Shown here: piece after piece, positions 35,008-46,693 of the stretch
How positions within the stretch are numbered: the first letter of the stretch is position 1
Layout: each line of letters begins with the position of its first letter
Assembly (NCBI GenBank): GCA_031308135.1
Contig: JAHLJT010000631.1
Coordinates: 142,642,734-142,706,733, forward strand
From: Acheta domesticus
Lineage: Eukaryota; Arthropoda; Insecta; Orthoptera; Gryllidae
Direction of reading: 5' to 3'
DNA: 64,000 bases
The notes under the pieces: model-generated
The model's database searches: none
Seen by the model: the letters and a program-made list of their open reading frames with translations, nothing else
Told to the model about the DNA's origin: nothing
Translations under genes and position numbers: made by a program

Positions 35008-36004
35008 GACTATTTCACTCATGTCTGCCCGCGTCGTAAGTAGCCAATGGTAAGCAAGGATATATTCAAATTAAACCAATCCCAGATGTTTATCGCCATC
35101 AGCTTGTTTACCTTTTTTTATCGCTGTAAAACCTTTGTTTACCTTTTTAAGATAACGATAGCAATTGTTTCCCCTCCAAAATAGCTCTTGTACATCAATA
35201 TAATATTAAAATGTGTCGTTTTGGTAATGTTTAAAGCTCTGAAATATAATCTATTATTAAAGATTCAATGCCGAAAAACAGCAAAAGGAACAGAAAAAGT
35301 GTGTAAAAGAAATTTCAAGAATTTTGTCAATAGAGAAAATACAAATGGACAGCACAAACTACAAATGAAGAAATTACACATGTTTTAGGCAATTAATATA
35401 CGAAGATTAGATTGTAAAGAGTACAAAGAATATGTCATCAAAACTATGTGGAACGTTACAGACAAAATTATTCAGGAAAATATTTTAATGAGTACACACG
35501 CGTGTTCGATCCATTCGAAATTGACGAATTCCGCTGCTAATTCATCTTGTACATCTTCCATTTCAAATACTTCCACGGAAGGGCAAGACTTGGAAAACAA
35601 CTTCCTGCAACTTTAATGATTGTGCTTTTAATAAATGTTTTTAAGTAGCCTTGTTATAATTGATTTTCGAAAGTTTTATTACCATAAAATTGAAACATAT
35701 TTGAAATCATTTTCTGCATTAAACTGTTATTCAAATGTTACTTGATTATAAGTTATTCCAGGAGGCAGTGATAAGTCGGAACTGAATGAAAGGTTTTCAT
35801 TTTTCTGTTGTAATTTTGAGTAATATTTCTCTTTTTCGTAATTCCTGTGATTTAAATTATCCTTTCAAATCATGTAATGTGTTTATTCGTGAAATAGTCA
35901 CACTAAATATCACTCGAAGTGCTGTGCTAGCCGGTAAATTCACGACTCGCGTAGCGAGCACAGCTGTGCTGTGCTGCTAGCACAGCACTTCTCGTGATAT
36001 TACT
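35008..36004 (+). mobile_element. 1-kb hairpin-ended repeat, copy 1 (Helitron/Helentron-like?)
   Basis: It begins GACTATTTCACTCATGTCTG, aligns closely with 51559-52550, and carries GTGAAATAGTC (the inverse of its start) at 35889-35899. A terminal hairpin follows: arm 35916-35943, loop starting GACTCGCGTAGCGAG, returning arm 35976-35991. No transposase is encoded. Subterminal inverted repeats plus a 3' hairpin recall non-autonomous Helentrons, but class membership is inference. Confidence 0.6.
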
Positions 36005-36879
36005 TATGATAAATTTTCTATCGTGTTAATTTTTCTGAATAAAAAAACACACTTTGGTTAATATTCTTGTCATGGTAACCAATTTCATTCCCAGACCACT
36101 ATCTATTTCTCTTTATGAGCGAATACAAAAGATGGAAAAAATCACATTTGCGATAATATTTACAATAATTTGAGAAAATAATACGAAACTAAATATTTAG
36201 AAAACTTTTCAATTGACATCATGGTTTACTTTTCGTTTCGGTGCAATGGATACTTTTCATTCTCTGTGTGATTAAAAAACATCTACATTTTTCAGCATTA
36301 TTTTGATTTTTTGTCCCCAAATATCTTGGCCGAAATCAAGCTTCTGCAAGTAAATGTGAATAAGAGGGACAGAAAGCGGCAGAGACAGAGACACGCAGAA
36401 ATACACAGACGGGAACAGGATGAGGGAAGGAGGGAGAGACAATGAGAAAGGGAGATAGAGGGGAAAGAGGGAGATGAAGGGCAGAATAACGTCTGCCGGG
36501 TTGTCCTATTATATATTATATATACAATTTATATTATATTATATATAGATAGATTATAAGTATTATTTGTTTGTTGAAACCTGCTGTTAAATTATATTAT
36601 ATTAAAAAAACAATCAGAACCATATTGCAACTATATTAAGTTCATGACATGATAGAAAACAAGAGAGTTAAAAACTTTTACAAAAATATTATGTGTATCT
36701 TATACTGAAATAACCAAACTAATTTCAGGGAAAAAGCCCATCGATATAGAATATTACACAATGACATAATATACACTAATTATCGTTCATATAATTAATA
36801 TGTAACTATGTATAGAAAGGTGCAATATGTGAACAGGAATTGTCTGATAAGGTTAACATAGGCTCTTCTAAGATTATCA
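36005..36879. other. Intergenic DNA with purine-rich and AT tracts
   Basis: 36360-36480 is a GA-rich tract (GAGGGAGAGACAATGAGAAAG). 36510-36550 is ATATAT-like. Nothing else was recognised. Confidence 0.6.
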
Positions 36880-37883
36880 TTAATTAATTTTGTTTACAGT
36901 ATTTTGTTTGATGATGAATAGCATCCCCCTAAATAACCTTTTCTTGTACTTGGTTTCTTTGTCAAGGATCTTAGTATCCGCAAAATTGAACATGTGTTTT
37001 GACTCTTTGACACTTTAACTTTGCTAGAGCACACAACGAAATATCTTCTTGTGTCACAATCAGGTTGGTATAATCTTTTCTTCAGGTACTGACCAGTTTG
37101 TCATACATTACGTATATCACAACCCCCATAAGTGACAGAATAAATTATATTACCCGTGTTTCCTTTGTCTTTGTTATTGATGAACACCATATTGGCTAAA
37201 GTTCTCTTATTATTAAAACTAATGTTGACACTGTCATTTTTCAATATGTTGCTCAGGGATTCCGAAATGTCTTTAATTTACACTAGATATTTATAAGAAG
37301 TTGGTCTTTCACTCTCATTATTTATGTGATTGCTATTGCATATATTAGTCCTATCCTTATTGTTATTGTTACTGGCAGCATTATACTATAGAAGGGAATT
37401 TATCTATTTTCTAGGGAAACCACTAGAATACAAAATGTTTTTAATTTTGTGTTTGTTAGCTGCTTGAAAATATTGTTCATTCAACCTGAGTCCCTGTGTT
37501 TGAGTGCCATGGCTACATTAATTTTGGAGGATAGCTTATGATGTGATCTACAATTTGAATATCGGTAGGTTTTGTGTTCCTATACCAAGCCTACTTTAAT
37601 AATCCTATCAGTATTCCTAATAAAAAACATATCTAAGAAGGAACGTTTGGAGACCTTTATAGTGATAGCCTCTCTATAGTGAATTGTAGTTTCTCATGGA
37701 AACTACTAAAAGTAGTTTCACTTCAACAGTCAATTGCTCACTGCGTATGAGAATGGATAAAATCAAGTCATCTTTTGTATACGAAAGTTGACAGGTAAGG
37801 CAATAGTAAATGTTCCATTGCTATGTCAGCAATAATTGGAGCTATAAGGGAACCCATAAATACACCATTCTATAATGTTTAAT

Positions 37884-37885
<2 letters not shown>
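36880..37885 (-). pseudogene. Penelope-like element 2, decayed RT and GIY-YIG
   Basis: On the minus strand, starting near 37863, the frame reads NGVFMGSLIAPIIADIAMEH, the Penelope RT motif B region. It is followed through frame breaks by LQFTIEEAITIKVSKRSFLD, then HHKLSSKINVAMALKHR. Further on (about 37150-37080) come IIYSVTYGGCDIRNVCQTGQ and YLKKRLYQ, matching the GIY-YIG endonuclease core. FNFADTKILDKETKYKKRL follows near 36990. The catalytic YVDD stretch is lost. It differs in sequence from element 1, so two Penelope lineages are present. It abuts the first TAA array of the Dong-type cluster. Confidence 0.82.

Positions 37886-37924
<39 letters not shown>
37886..37924. repeat. (TAA)n microsatellite, 5' border of Dong-type copy A
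   Basis: About twelve TAA units directly upstream of the first Dong-type fragment. Confidence 0.95.
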
Positions 37925-37926
<2 letters not shown>

Positions 37927-38411
37927 CAACACTCACCAAAACAGGTGACGTCAGTTGGATTGTGTACGATATTGTACGACCAACAAATTCAAACTGATCG
38001 CACGATAGCGGCAAACAAACCGGATATAGTCATCCGGGATTTGGATAAAAAATCGTGTTTACTTGTCGATGTTGCTGTACCTTGCGATCAAAACGTTGTT
38101 ACCAAGGAGGCAGAGAAACGTCTTAAATACAAGAGTTTGGAAATTGAGATCAGCCGAATGTAGGGTGTAAAAGCACAGGTCGTCCCGATAGTTATCGGAA
38201 CTCTGGGATTTGTTCCGCAAAATTTGTGTAAGAACTTGTCTAAACTCCCAGGTAATTCGAAAGACTGGGAAGTGCAAGAGATCGCTTTATTTGGAACAGC
38301 CCACATTTTGCGCAAAGTATTGTAGAGGCACCGACAGTCCCTAGATCTGCTTCTTAGGTAACTGGTTGCAACCATTTTATATTAAGCCGACACATAACAT
38401 CTTTAGTAGTG

Positions 38412-38413
<2 letters not shown>
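37925..38413 (+). pseudogene. R4/Dong-type LINE copy A, 3' fragment with endonuclease
   Basis: A heavily 5'-truncated copy. It starts just before KPVTSVGL-type sequence and encodes ILYDQQIQTDRTIAANKPDI, then VIRDLDKKSCLLVDVAVPCD, the PD..(D/E).. core of the restriction-like endonuclease carried by R2/R4-type LINEs. LKYKSLEIEISRM and IGTLGFVPQNLCKNL follow, with one in-frame TAG at 38161. The 3' UTR ends CATCTTTAGTAGTGATA directly at a TAA array. This is the best-preserved endonuclease region in the cluster. Confidence 0.88.

Positions 38414-38444
<31 letters not shown>
38414..38444. repeat. (TAA)n array between Dong-type copies A and B
   Basis: About ten TAA units join the 3' end of A to the truncated 5' end of B with no spacer. 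Confidence 0.95.
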
Positions 38445-38445
<1 letters not shown>

Positions 38446-39377
38446 CAGAAAACTGCTAACAATGCATCATGGTTCCCACCCTCGAGCTGATATACATAGA
38501 CTTTATGTGTCACGTAAGGAAGGAGGAAGAGGGCTCAGACAAATTGAGGCCTCCTGGCACAGCGCAATAGTCGGGTTGGGGAAGTATGTAGTCAGCCATC
38601 AAGATGACCCTCTAATGAGGCACGTCATGAAATCTGACCGAAGAATGGGAAACAGAGGCATTGTTAGTGTAGCAAGAAGTATTGCGAAGAAAACTAGGCA
38701 AGACACGTCGAATAACACAGACACTGAACTTCTGATGCAGCTAAACATGAAGTGTGAGACACAAAAAATGTTAAAGAAATCGTGGAGAGACAAACCACTC
38801 CACGGACAATACCTAAAAAGAATGGACAAGGTGCAGATCAATAAAGATCAATCATTTATGTGGCTTAAAAGGGGAAGAATGAAGCCAGAATCGGAAGCAC
38901 TTGTAATAGCTGCCCAAGATCAGGCCTTGAGAACACGACATTATGATAAAGCGGTTCTCAAAATTTCCCAAGATGATAAATGCCGCATTTGCCTGGAGCA
39001 AGTAGAAACCATTGATCATATTGTCTCAGCTTGTCCAATCCTAGCAAAGACCGAATACCTTAAAAGACATGACAGGGTGTGTAGCTACATCCACTGGCAG
39101 ATCTGTACCGCCCTCGAAGTTCCAAACACATGCCCCAAGTGGTACGAACACTCACCGAAACCGGTGACGTCTGTTGGATTGTGTACGATATTGTACGACC
39201 AACAAATTCAAACTGACCGCACGATAACGGCAAACAAACCGGATATTTACGCACATTTTGCGTAAAGTATTGTAGAGGCACTGATAGTCACCGAATCTGC
39301 TCCTTAGGTAGCTGGTTGCAACCTGGAGTAGATTTTATATTCAGCCGACTCATAAGATCTTTAGTCGTGATGTAATG

Positions 39378-39378
<1 letters not shown>
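38445..39378 (+). pseudogene. R4/Dong-type LINE copy B, open but internally deleted
   Basis: A 5'-truncated copy beginning at TRKLLTMHHGSHPRADIHRL, about 270 codons open in one frame to 39265. It includes EGGRGLRQIEASWHSAI, a CX2CX8HX4C zinc knuckle (CRICLEQVETIDHIVSAC, near 38983-39036), and the start of the endonuclease (DQQIQTDRTITANKPDI). The frame then jumps by deletion into the 3' UTR (YAHFA, stop). About 290 bp of endonuclease sequence present in copy A are missing. It ends at TAGTCGTGATGTAATGGA followed by TAA units. It has very few lesions otherwise, so the insertion looks young. Confidence 0.9.

Positions 39379-39420
<42 letters not shown>
39379..39420. repeat. (TAA)n array after Dong-type copy B
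   Basis: About fourteen TAA units at the 3' border of copy B. Confidence 0.95.
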
Positions 39421-39425
<5 letters not shown>

Positions 39426-41524
39426 AGTGAAAGGGGAAAATGTATAATGTAATACGTGAACTCGAGTATCAGTTCACTCATATCAATCTGTCTGTAAGTT
39501 TTTCCTAAAATATGTGAAAAACGTTGCATGAAGTTCCGGTTCTTGCAATGAATGAGCGGCACCCGATGTGTGTGCGCCACCTGCCGACCTCCCGAGCAAC
39601 AAATGCAACTCCCCGCCCGTGTCCTTTCCTCACGCGCGGGCGCTGGTGATCGTGCGGCGCAATAGCGCGGAGGGAAAAATGAAGAACTGCTCTCGATACG
39701 AACTGGAAACCTTCCAATGCGATCGGGTGAGCGGGTGAATGGAAACCTTTTGCGGGCGCTTGTCCCCCAGGAGACAGTCTCGGCCGCCGCCACTGCCGCT
39801 GCTGCCACCGTGACTGGCAACCACCGGAGCCATATGTTCGACGAATCGTGCACGCGGGGCGAGTTACGACGAATGACTAATTGAGAGACAGCAGGTGCAT
39901 GAAACCAATACCGTACTTGCTAGGACGACATAGTTTCAAATATTTTTAGGTTGTTCCTCGTTGCATTACAGTCCTCGTCAATATTAATATTACGATCCAA
40001 TTAGTTCAGACACCGTGTCGGTGAGACACAGGCGACGGCGTCAGTAGTGCCACTTCACGGTCAGTGGCCAATGCGATCCGAGCAGCGCGCGTCCGCCGCA
40101 GCAAAACATTACGTTAATGCCATCAGACCTTTCGAACCATGAACCATAAGGTCATTTACACAGAAAAAAACGCCTCTGGAAGTACTACAAATGAAAGGAA
40201 AGCTTAGAAATTATATTCCCATTATTTCACTGCCGAAGCATTCTTTCCCGGATGTTATGACAACCGCAAAGACAAAGCGAACGTCAGTTTCCTTGCTGGA
40301 GACTTCAACGATCGGATAAGAAAGGAACTTCCGTCCACAAGAGAGCAGCGCGGCGGCATGTAGCTGGACAATGACGGCGGCAACGGCGGCGCCTTCACAG
40401 CCCGCGAACGCCCGCAATGTCGCAGCCCCTCGAAGGCGCAACGTTCTCTTCGGGCGGTTCAAGGACGGCTGGCGCTCTACTTGGCTCGCCGGCGCGGGCG
40501 GTGACGGGACACTGGCGGCAGGGAGCGACGCGTCACGGCCAGGCGGGAGGCCCACGCGCTCTACGCAGCGCGCTTCCGCCGCGGTGGGCGCGCAAGTGGG
40601 GACTCGTAGCCGCCAGGGCATTGGCTTCGCGCCTCTGGGGCCCTTGCATCCTGGACTTCAATTCTCACTTAATCCATATGTTATTTTTGGTGGACAAAGA
40701 GGTTCGCGGCAGGTTTTCTTGGGATTTTCTTATTTCCACTCCCTCACATTCTACCGTTACTTCATCACACTGCATAGCCCTCCGGCGGGCACGTCCTATT
40801 ATTTCCCGCCTGCGGATCACGTGCGACACTCTGCACCGTATTTATCAACTTCGATTTTCCCAACCATAGTTATTACTTTTGTTATTGAATGTGAAGGAAA
40901 TATTCTTTACTTATGTTTTTTATACATTTTATTTCGTAATAACTAACTAAATACCAAACGAAATAACAATATTAATAAGATTCTCGCTCCCTCCGTGTCT
41001 TGGCATGTGTTACACGTCGGGGAATGAATACGGTACAAACGTGCCTTCTATCGTTTCTTCGGAAACAACGCAATTAAATTTGAATTAGTAGTTAGTCCTC
41101 CAAAATCTGTGCCATAAAGCCCAATAACAAAATAGAAGGATGAATTGTAATGAATAAAATAGGCAAATATTATACTTACATGACAAAGCGCGTGCGGTAC
41201 GGAGTGCCGCAACAGTTGCAGAGTTCGAATTACTAATGAATAACGGTCGATCGGCAGTGTCTAAAATCGTGATTAGAGTGTCATCCGGTTTAAAATATAA
41301 TGAATGAAGAATAACTACTGGCTCAATAGTGCAACACCAATTATCTTCACGAAATCAACAAAAATGTAAGAATGCGGCTCAGAGTTCCGCTACGCGCCCG
41401 CCGGAGGTATAATTCAACAATGTTGTCATCATTTCTTCTGATTCATACCACAGCAGGTCGAAAAGCATCGATCGTTCATATTGTATTATCATAATACATT
41501 TAATCATTTAACAAATCAACTTCT
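39421..41524. other. Intergenic DNA with CpG-rich patches
   Basis: 39590-39830 and 40330-40640 are CpG-rich, with overlapping frames on both strands that do not resemble known proteins. The rest is mixed. A promoter is possible but no exon is supported. Confidence 0.4.
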
Positions 41525-41546
41525 ATAATAATAATAATAATAATAA
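41525..41546. repeat. (TAA)n array at the 5' end of Dong-type copy C
   Basis: About seven TAA units immediately before the 5' UTR of the near full-length copy. Confidence 0.93.
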
Positions 41547-44500
41547 CAACAGCTCCACCAAGGGAGTACACGACCTTGCAGTTGGTGGTGGGGCTTGAGT
41601 ACCCCCACGAGCCTTAAAGCTATGTCAGTGGTAGCCTAGCTACTGGTAGGGCCTCCCTTGCTGAATAGGTTGAAGGTGAGGGGTCCGACGAAGAAGTACT
41701 CCATTTTGAGGAGAGGGGGAAGTAAGTAGAGAGGGAATGGTCATGAACCTTTGGACTTCCTGTTATCGGCCCATGGAGGGTACAGGAGAGAAACTGGGTC
41801 GGCAAACCAGGCCACTGATTAGAGTGGAGGCCCGAACCTTGCATTAGCCAGCGAAGGAGGCAGCCTTCAGCAGTCAGTGAAAATTCCATAGGGTTTAGTA
41901 ATGCCGACTGGCGATCGGAGGGACCCCTTGCTGGGCCCTGCGGGGGGATGCCCCGAGGCCACTATGAGTCGCAGTAACGGATGGCAGGAAACAACCCAAA
42001 GGTTAAGTGTGATCTTTGAACTCGAATTTGCTACCTGCGAATCTTCACTTGAAACCAATGAGCAAAATGGATAGAACAAGCAATATAATGAACCTTAACG
42101 TGCCTTGTTCTATCAATGTCCCATACCTGCTCAGAAACCGAGCTAATATCACCTTGCCGACATCTGGCCATCCCACGGATGTTAGTCCCAGGGACCCAGA
42201 GTCGGCAATAGCTCGAAGCCATCGTCAGAGATGGACCCGGGATGAATAAAAGGAGGTGATGTGGTGCTTTTACTATGCAAAAGCGAAAAATGGGGCTCAG
42301 AAATAGAAGTTTTTAAGATATGGAGAGAGCGGAACCCAGATATGAGACCTACCCTAGACTCAAAGAAGCTTGCCAGTCAACGACGATACATACTCAGCAG
42401 TAGAAAATTCACAGCAGAACAACTTGCAGACATCCAGAGAAACGCGGAGAATGTTCATCGATCAAACTATCCACATGACGAACATTTAGAACCATCTAAT
42501 ATCCTTGAAAACGATGATCCCCTTGAAGGTTCATCTCTTCCAAATGAAACATCCGTCAGTGGTGAAAAATCATCTGGCCATGAGTCACACGATAAGGACA
42601 TGATGCGGAACCTCCTCCGACGCGAGATAGAACGAGTTCGTCTACTTCCATTCGAATCTCGTGCACCGTTGAGGAGAATTTACGAAAGTGCTAAAGCTAA
42701 GAGAGTGATAGAAACAGCAAATTCTGTCTTAAATGAGATTGTACAGACCTCAAGTAGAGATCTAGATATTACTGAAATAAATCACATCGTGTATGCAACT
42801 GGATATCTAGTATCTCAGATAATCTTGGGGCCAGCCAAGAACACCGATGGCCGACAGCCAGACAGAATAAAAAGCCCCGTACCTCCATGGATGAAAAGAA
42901 TTATGAAACGGATAGCCGACACACGGCGTGAAATATCACTCCTAGCCGAGGCATCTTCTAAGTCAAAGCACACGTATAAAGTTCAACAAAAAATACTCCA
43001 TGTTGAACAAAAATATCTAATTGACAATGACGCAAAAAGGCTAATGGTAGCTGAAAAGCTAAAAGAGAAAATCCAAGCATGGGCCCAACGAATAAGACGG
43101 TACAAACGTAGAGAAGACTTCCGTGTACAGAACCGGTTGTTTGATACAGACGCGAAGAGATTCTATCGCGGTCTGACTCAAAAACCGAATGGCAATACAG
43201 CGAATGGCAAGGATGTTCAAAAGATGACGTCGAAACATTTTGGTCAGGAATCTGGGAGGAAACCAGATCCTACAACAAAGACGCATCGTGGCTCCAATCT
43301 GAAGTTGATGCTGCCAATGGACTCGTGGAAACAGTGGAACATGTTCAAGGATTCTCGAAAGAGGACCTATGCCAAACAATTAAGAATATGGGAAACTGGA
43401 AATCCCCTGTGGTTGATAAGATCCAGATTTATTGGATTAAGAAATTAACAGCACTACATTCTCATCTAGCAAAGACTGTTAATAAAATTTTAGAAAACCC
43501 TAACTCCCCGAATGGCACACTCGCGGTATCACGTATTTGCTACCCAAAGGAGGAGACAGCTCTTTGGCGAAGAACTACAGGCCAATTACTTGCCTGACAG
43601 TAATGTACAAACTTGTAACTGCAGCCATAGCTGACAAAATGTATGACAAAGCTGACATAGCTGACAAAAACCTAGAGAAGAACCATCTGTTGCCAGTTGA
43701 ACAGAAAGGATGTCGTAAAGGTTCCTACGGCTGTAAGGAAATCTTGCTTCTGAATAAAATAATTTTGAATGATGTAAAGAAAAGAAAACGTAATTTAAGC
43801 ATGGCTTGGATTGACTACCAGAAGGCCTTTGACAGTGTACCACACGATTGGATTTTGAAGATCCTGGAGATCTATCGATTTCATCCCAGACTTGTTGAGT
43901 TTTGCAAGGCTAGTATGAAGTCGTGGAGCACCAGGTTACTAATCCACAGCGGAAAGGGAGTAGTAGAAACAAGAAGTATTCAGATTAACAGGGGAATTTT
44001 TCAAGGAGATTCACTATCCTCTCTGCTGTTTTGTATTAGTTTGATTCCTCTATCGAGACAGGTGTCGCACACGTGACTTTGGTTACAAGCTCCATGGTGA
44101 CGAAAGGCCTGTATCACATTTATTTTACATGAATGATCTTAAAGTGTTTGCTAAGAATGTAGCGATTCTCTCCCAAATGCTGTCTGTCATCAATGATTTT
44201 AGCAATGACATCTGCATGAAATTTGGTCTTGATAAGTGTGCAAAAGCCAACTTAAAAAGAGGCAAAATGACCACGTCTGAGAACATTGAAGTTGATAGAC
44301 ACACTGTAATTCAAGATCTTGAGCCAGGTAAAACTTACAAATATCTGGGCATTAAAGAATGTAAGACATTCTCGAACGACACAATGAAAGAGAGAATTCG
44401 CAGGGAGTATTATAGAACAGTGAGACTTGTCCTGCAGTCCGCTCTAAACTCAAGGAATAAAATATCAGCAATAGGTAGTTTGGCGGTGCCTGTAGCCGAA

Positions 44501-45141
44501 TACAGTTTCAGACTAGTAGACTGGACTGAGCAGGAAATTCGCATCATGGATCGAAAAACCAGAAAACTGCTTACAATGCATCACGTTGCCCATCCCCGAG
44601 CTGATGTACATAGACTTTATGTGTCACATCAGGAAGGAGGAAGAGGCCTGAGACAAATTGAAGCCTCCTGGCACAATGCAATAACCGGAATGGGAAAGTA
44701 TGTAGTCAGCCATCAAGATGACCCACTAATGAGGCACGTCGTGAAATCTGACCGAAGAAAGGGAAACAGAGACATTGTAAATGTAGCAAGAAGCATTGCG
44801 AACAAGACTATGCAAGACTCCCAGAATGACAGAGACACTGAACTTCTGATGCTACTTAACATGAAATTTGAGACACAAAAAAAATGTTGATGAAATCGTG
44901 GAGAGACAAACCACTCCACGGACAATACCTAAAAAGAATGGACAAGGTGCAGATCAATAAAGATCAATCATTTATGTGGCTTAAAAGGGGAAGAATGAAG
45001 CCAGAATCGGAAGCACTTGTAATAGGTGCCCAAGATCAGGTGTTGAGAACACGACGTAGATCTACTCCTTAGGTAGCTGGTTGCAACCTGGAGTGGATTT
45101 TATATTCAGCCGACAGATAACATCTTTAGTCGTGATTTAGA
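41547..45141 (+). pseudogene. R4/Dong-type LINE copy C, near full length, disabled
   Basis: A single-ORF LINE with its 5' UTR intact. The coding text runs from about 42016. RQRWTRDE, stop at 42247, then KEVMWCFYYAK resembles the N-terminal Myb-like WTREE region of R4/Dong proteins. A 300-codon stretch follows (42261 to about 43220). Next come NWKSPVVDKIQIYWIKKL and NYRPITCLTVMYKLVTA, motif A AWIDYQKAFDSVPHDW (near 43804), motif B NRGIFQGDSLSSLLFC (near 43990), motif C YMNDL (44126-44140), KYLGIKE, and TRKLLTMHHVAHPRADVHRL. There are five frame changes. The zinc knuckle and endonuclease are removed by a deletion at about 45055. Motif C has Asn where the catalytic second Asp is expected. It ends TTTAGTCGTGATTTAGAG then TAA units. 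Confidence 0.92.
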
Positions 45142-45159
45142 GTAATAATAATAATAATA
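45142..45159. repeat. (TAA)n array at the 3' end of Dong-type copy C
   Basis: Six TAA units. Confidence 0.9.
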
Positions 45160-45310
45160 GCAGCATTAAATTACTGATTCCCCCTATAGAAAAAGTAACG
45201 TGGACCTACCCCGATATTCAAGTCTGAGCCCCGGTGGGTTGCAAGTATCGCGTGGCTCGAAGTTGGCCGGTTCGCGGAACAAAAAAGAGATGATGATGAT
45301 GATGATGATG

Positions 45311-45345
<35 letters not shown>

Positions 45346-45357
45346 TATAATAATAAT
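45160..45357. repeat. Spacer with (GAT)n(AAT)n tract before Dong-type copy D
   Basis: 45160-45285 is GC-balanced and not matched elsewhere here. 45289-45313 is (GAT)n, passing into (AAT)n to 45357. The mixed GAT-to-AAT tract looks like the tail of another, unrelated 3' end. Confidence 0.7.
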
Positions 45358-46580
45358 GAACAAGAAATTCGAATCATAGATCGAAAAAACAGAAAACTTT
45401 AAACAATGCATCTTGTCACCCAACCTCGAGATGATGTACTTTATATGTCACGTAAGGAAGGGGGAAGAGGCCTCAGACAAATTGAAGTCTCCTGGCACAA
45501 TTAATTAGTCGGGGTGGGAAAGTATGTAGTCAGTCATCAAGAGAACCCGCTAATGAGGCGGGTTATGAAATCTGACCGAAGAATGGGAAACAGAGGCATT
45601 GTTAAGTGTTGCAAGAAACATTGCAAAGAAAACTATGCAAGACACGCCAAATAACAAAAGACACCGAAATTTGGATTCTACTAAACATGAAATGTGAGAC
45701 ATAAAACATGTTAAAGAAATCGTGGAAAGACAAACTACTTCATGGACAATATTTAAAATGAATGGATAAGGTGCAGATCAATAAAGATAAATCTATTTTG
45801 TGGCTTAAATGGGGAAGAATGAAGCCAGAATTGGAAGCACTTATAATAGCTTCTCAAGATCAGGCGTTGAGAACACTTCATTATGATTCGGCGGTCCTCG
45901 AAATTTCCCAAGATGATAAATGTCCCATTTGCCAGGAACAAGTTGAAACAATTGATCACATTGTCACAGCTTGTCCAATTCTAGCAAAGACCGAATACTT
46001 GAAAAGACATGACAGGGTGTGTAGTTACCTCCACTGGCAGATCTATACCGCCCTCGAAATTACAAATACCTGCCTCAAGTGGTATGAAAACGCACCAAAA
46101 CCGGTGACATCGGTTGGACACTAAGCAATATTGTATTACCAACAAATGCAAACGGATCGCAATAGCAATAAACGAACAAGATATTATTATCCGGGATTTG
46201 GAGAAAAAATAGTGTCTACTTGTAGATGTGGCTGTGCCTTGCAATCAAAACGTCGTAGCCAAGGATGCAGAGAATCGTCTTAAATACAAGAGTTTGGAAA
46301 TTGAGATCAACCGAATGTGGGGCATAAAAGCACAGGTCGTCCCGATAGTTATCGGAGTTCTGGGATTTGTTCCGCAAAATTTGTGTAAGAACTTGGCTAA
46401 AGTTCCAGGTCGTTGGGACGTGCAAAAAATTGCTGTAATTGGAACAGCTCACATTTTACGCGCAAAGTATTGTAGAGGCTCCGACAAACCCCTAGATCTG
46501 CTACTTCGACTGCTGGTTGCAACCTGAAGTAGATTTTATATTCAACTGAGTCATAATATCTTTAATCGTGAGGAAGAGGG
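45358..46580 (+). pseudogene. R4/Dong-type LINE copy D, 5'-truncated
   Basis: It starts at GAACAAGAAATTCGAATC, equivalent to 44527 in copy C, directly after AAT units. The reverse-transcriptase tail is broken by frameshifts. 45762-46124 encodes a clean segment with the zinc knuckle CPICQEQVETIDHIVTAC. The endonuclease core is frame-broken near 46120-46230, and 46228-46527 reads AVPCNQNVVAKDAENRLKYK and IGVLGFVPQNLCKNL. The 3' UTR ends TTTAATCGTGAGGAAGAGGG before AAT units. It is more diverged than B and C, so it is probably an older insertion. Confidence 0.9.
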
Positions 46581-46595
46581 AATAATAATAATTAC

Positions 46596-46670
<75 letters not shown>
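46581..46670. repeat. Palindromic (AAT)n(ATT)n microsatellite
   Basis: (AAT)n up to about 46628 turns directly into (ATT)n up to 46670, giving a perfect inverted repeat able to form a long hairpin. Confidence 0.92.
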
Positions 46671-46673
<3 letters not shown>

Positions 46674-46693
46674 AACAACAACAATCACAACAA

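Noticed and set aside
40211..40946. 136- to 191-codon frames on both strands in a CpG-rich patch
   Set aside because: High GC lowers stop frequency. Three frames are open together and none resembles a protein family.
45184..45423. Frame with long Ile run on the minus strand, and similar Asn/Tyr runs at 46551-46953
   Set aside because: Translation of AAT/ATT microsatellites.
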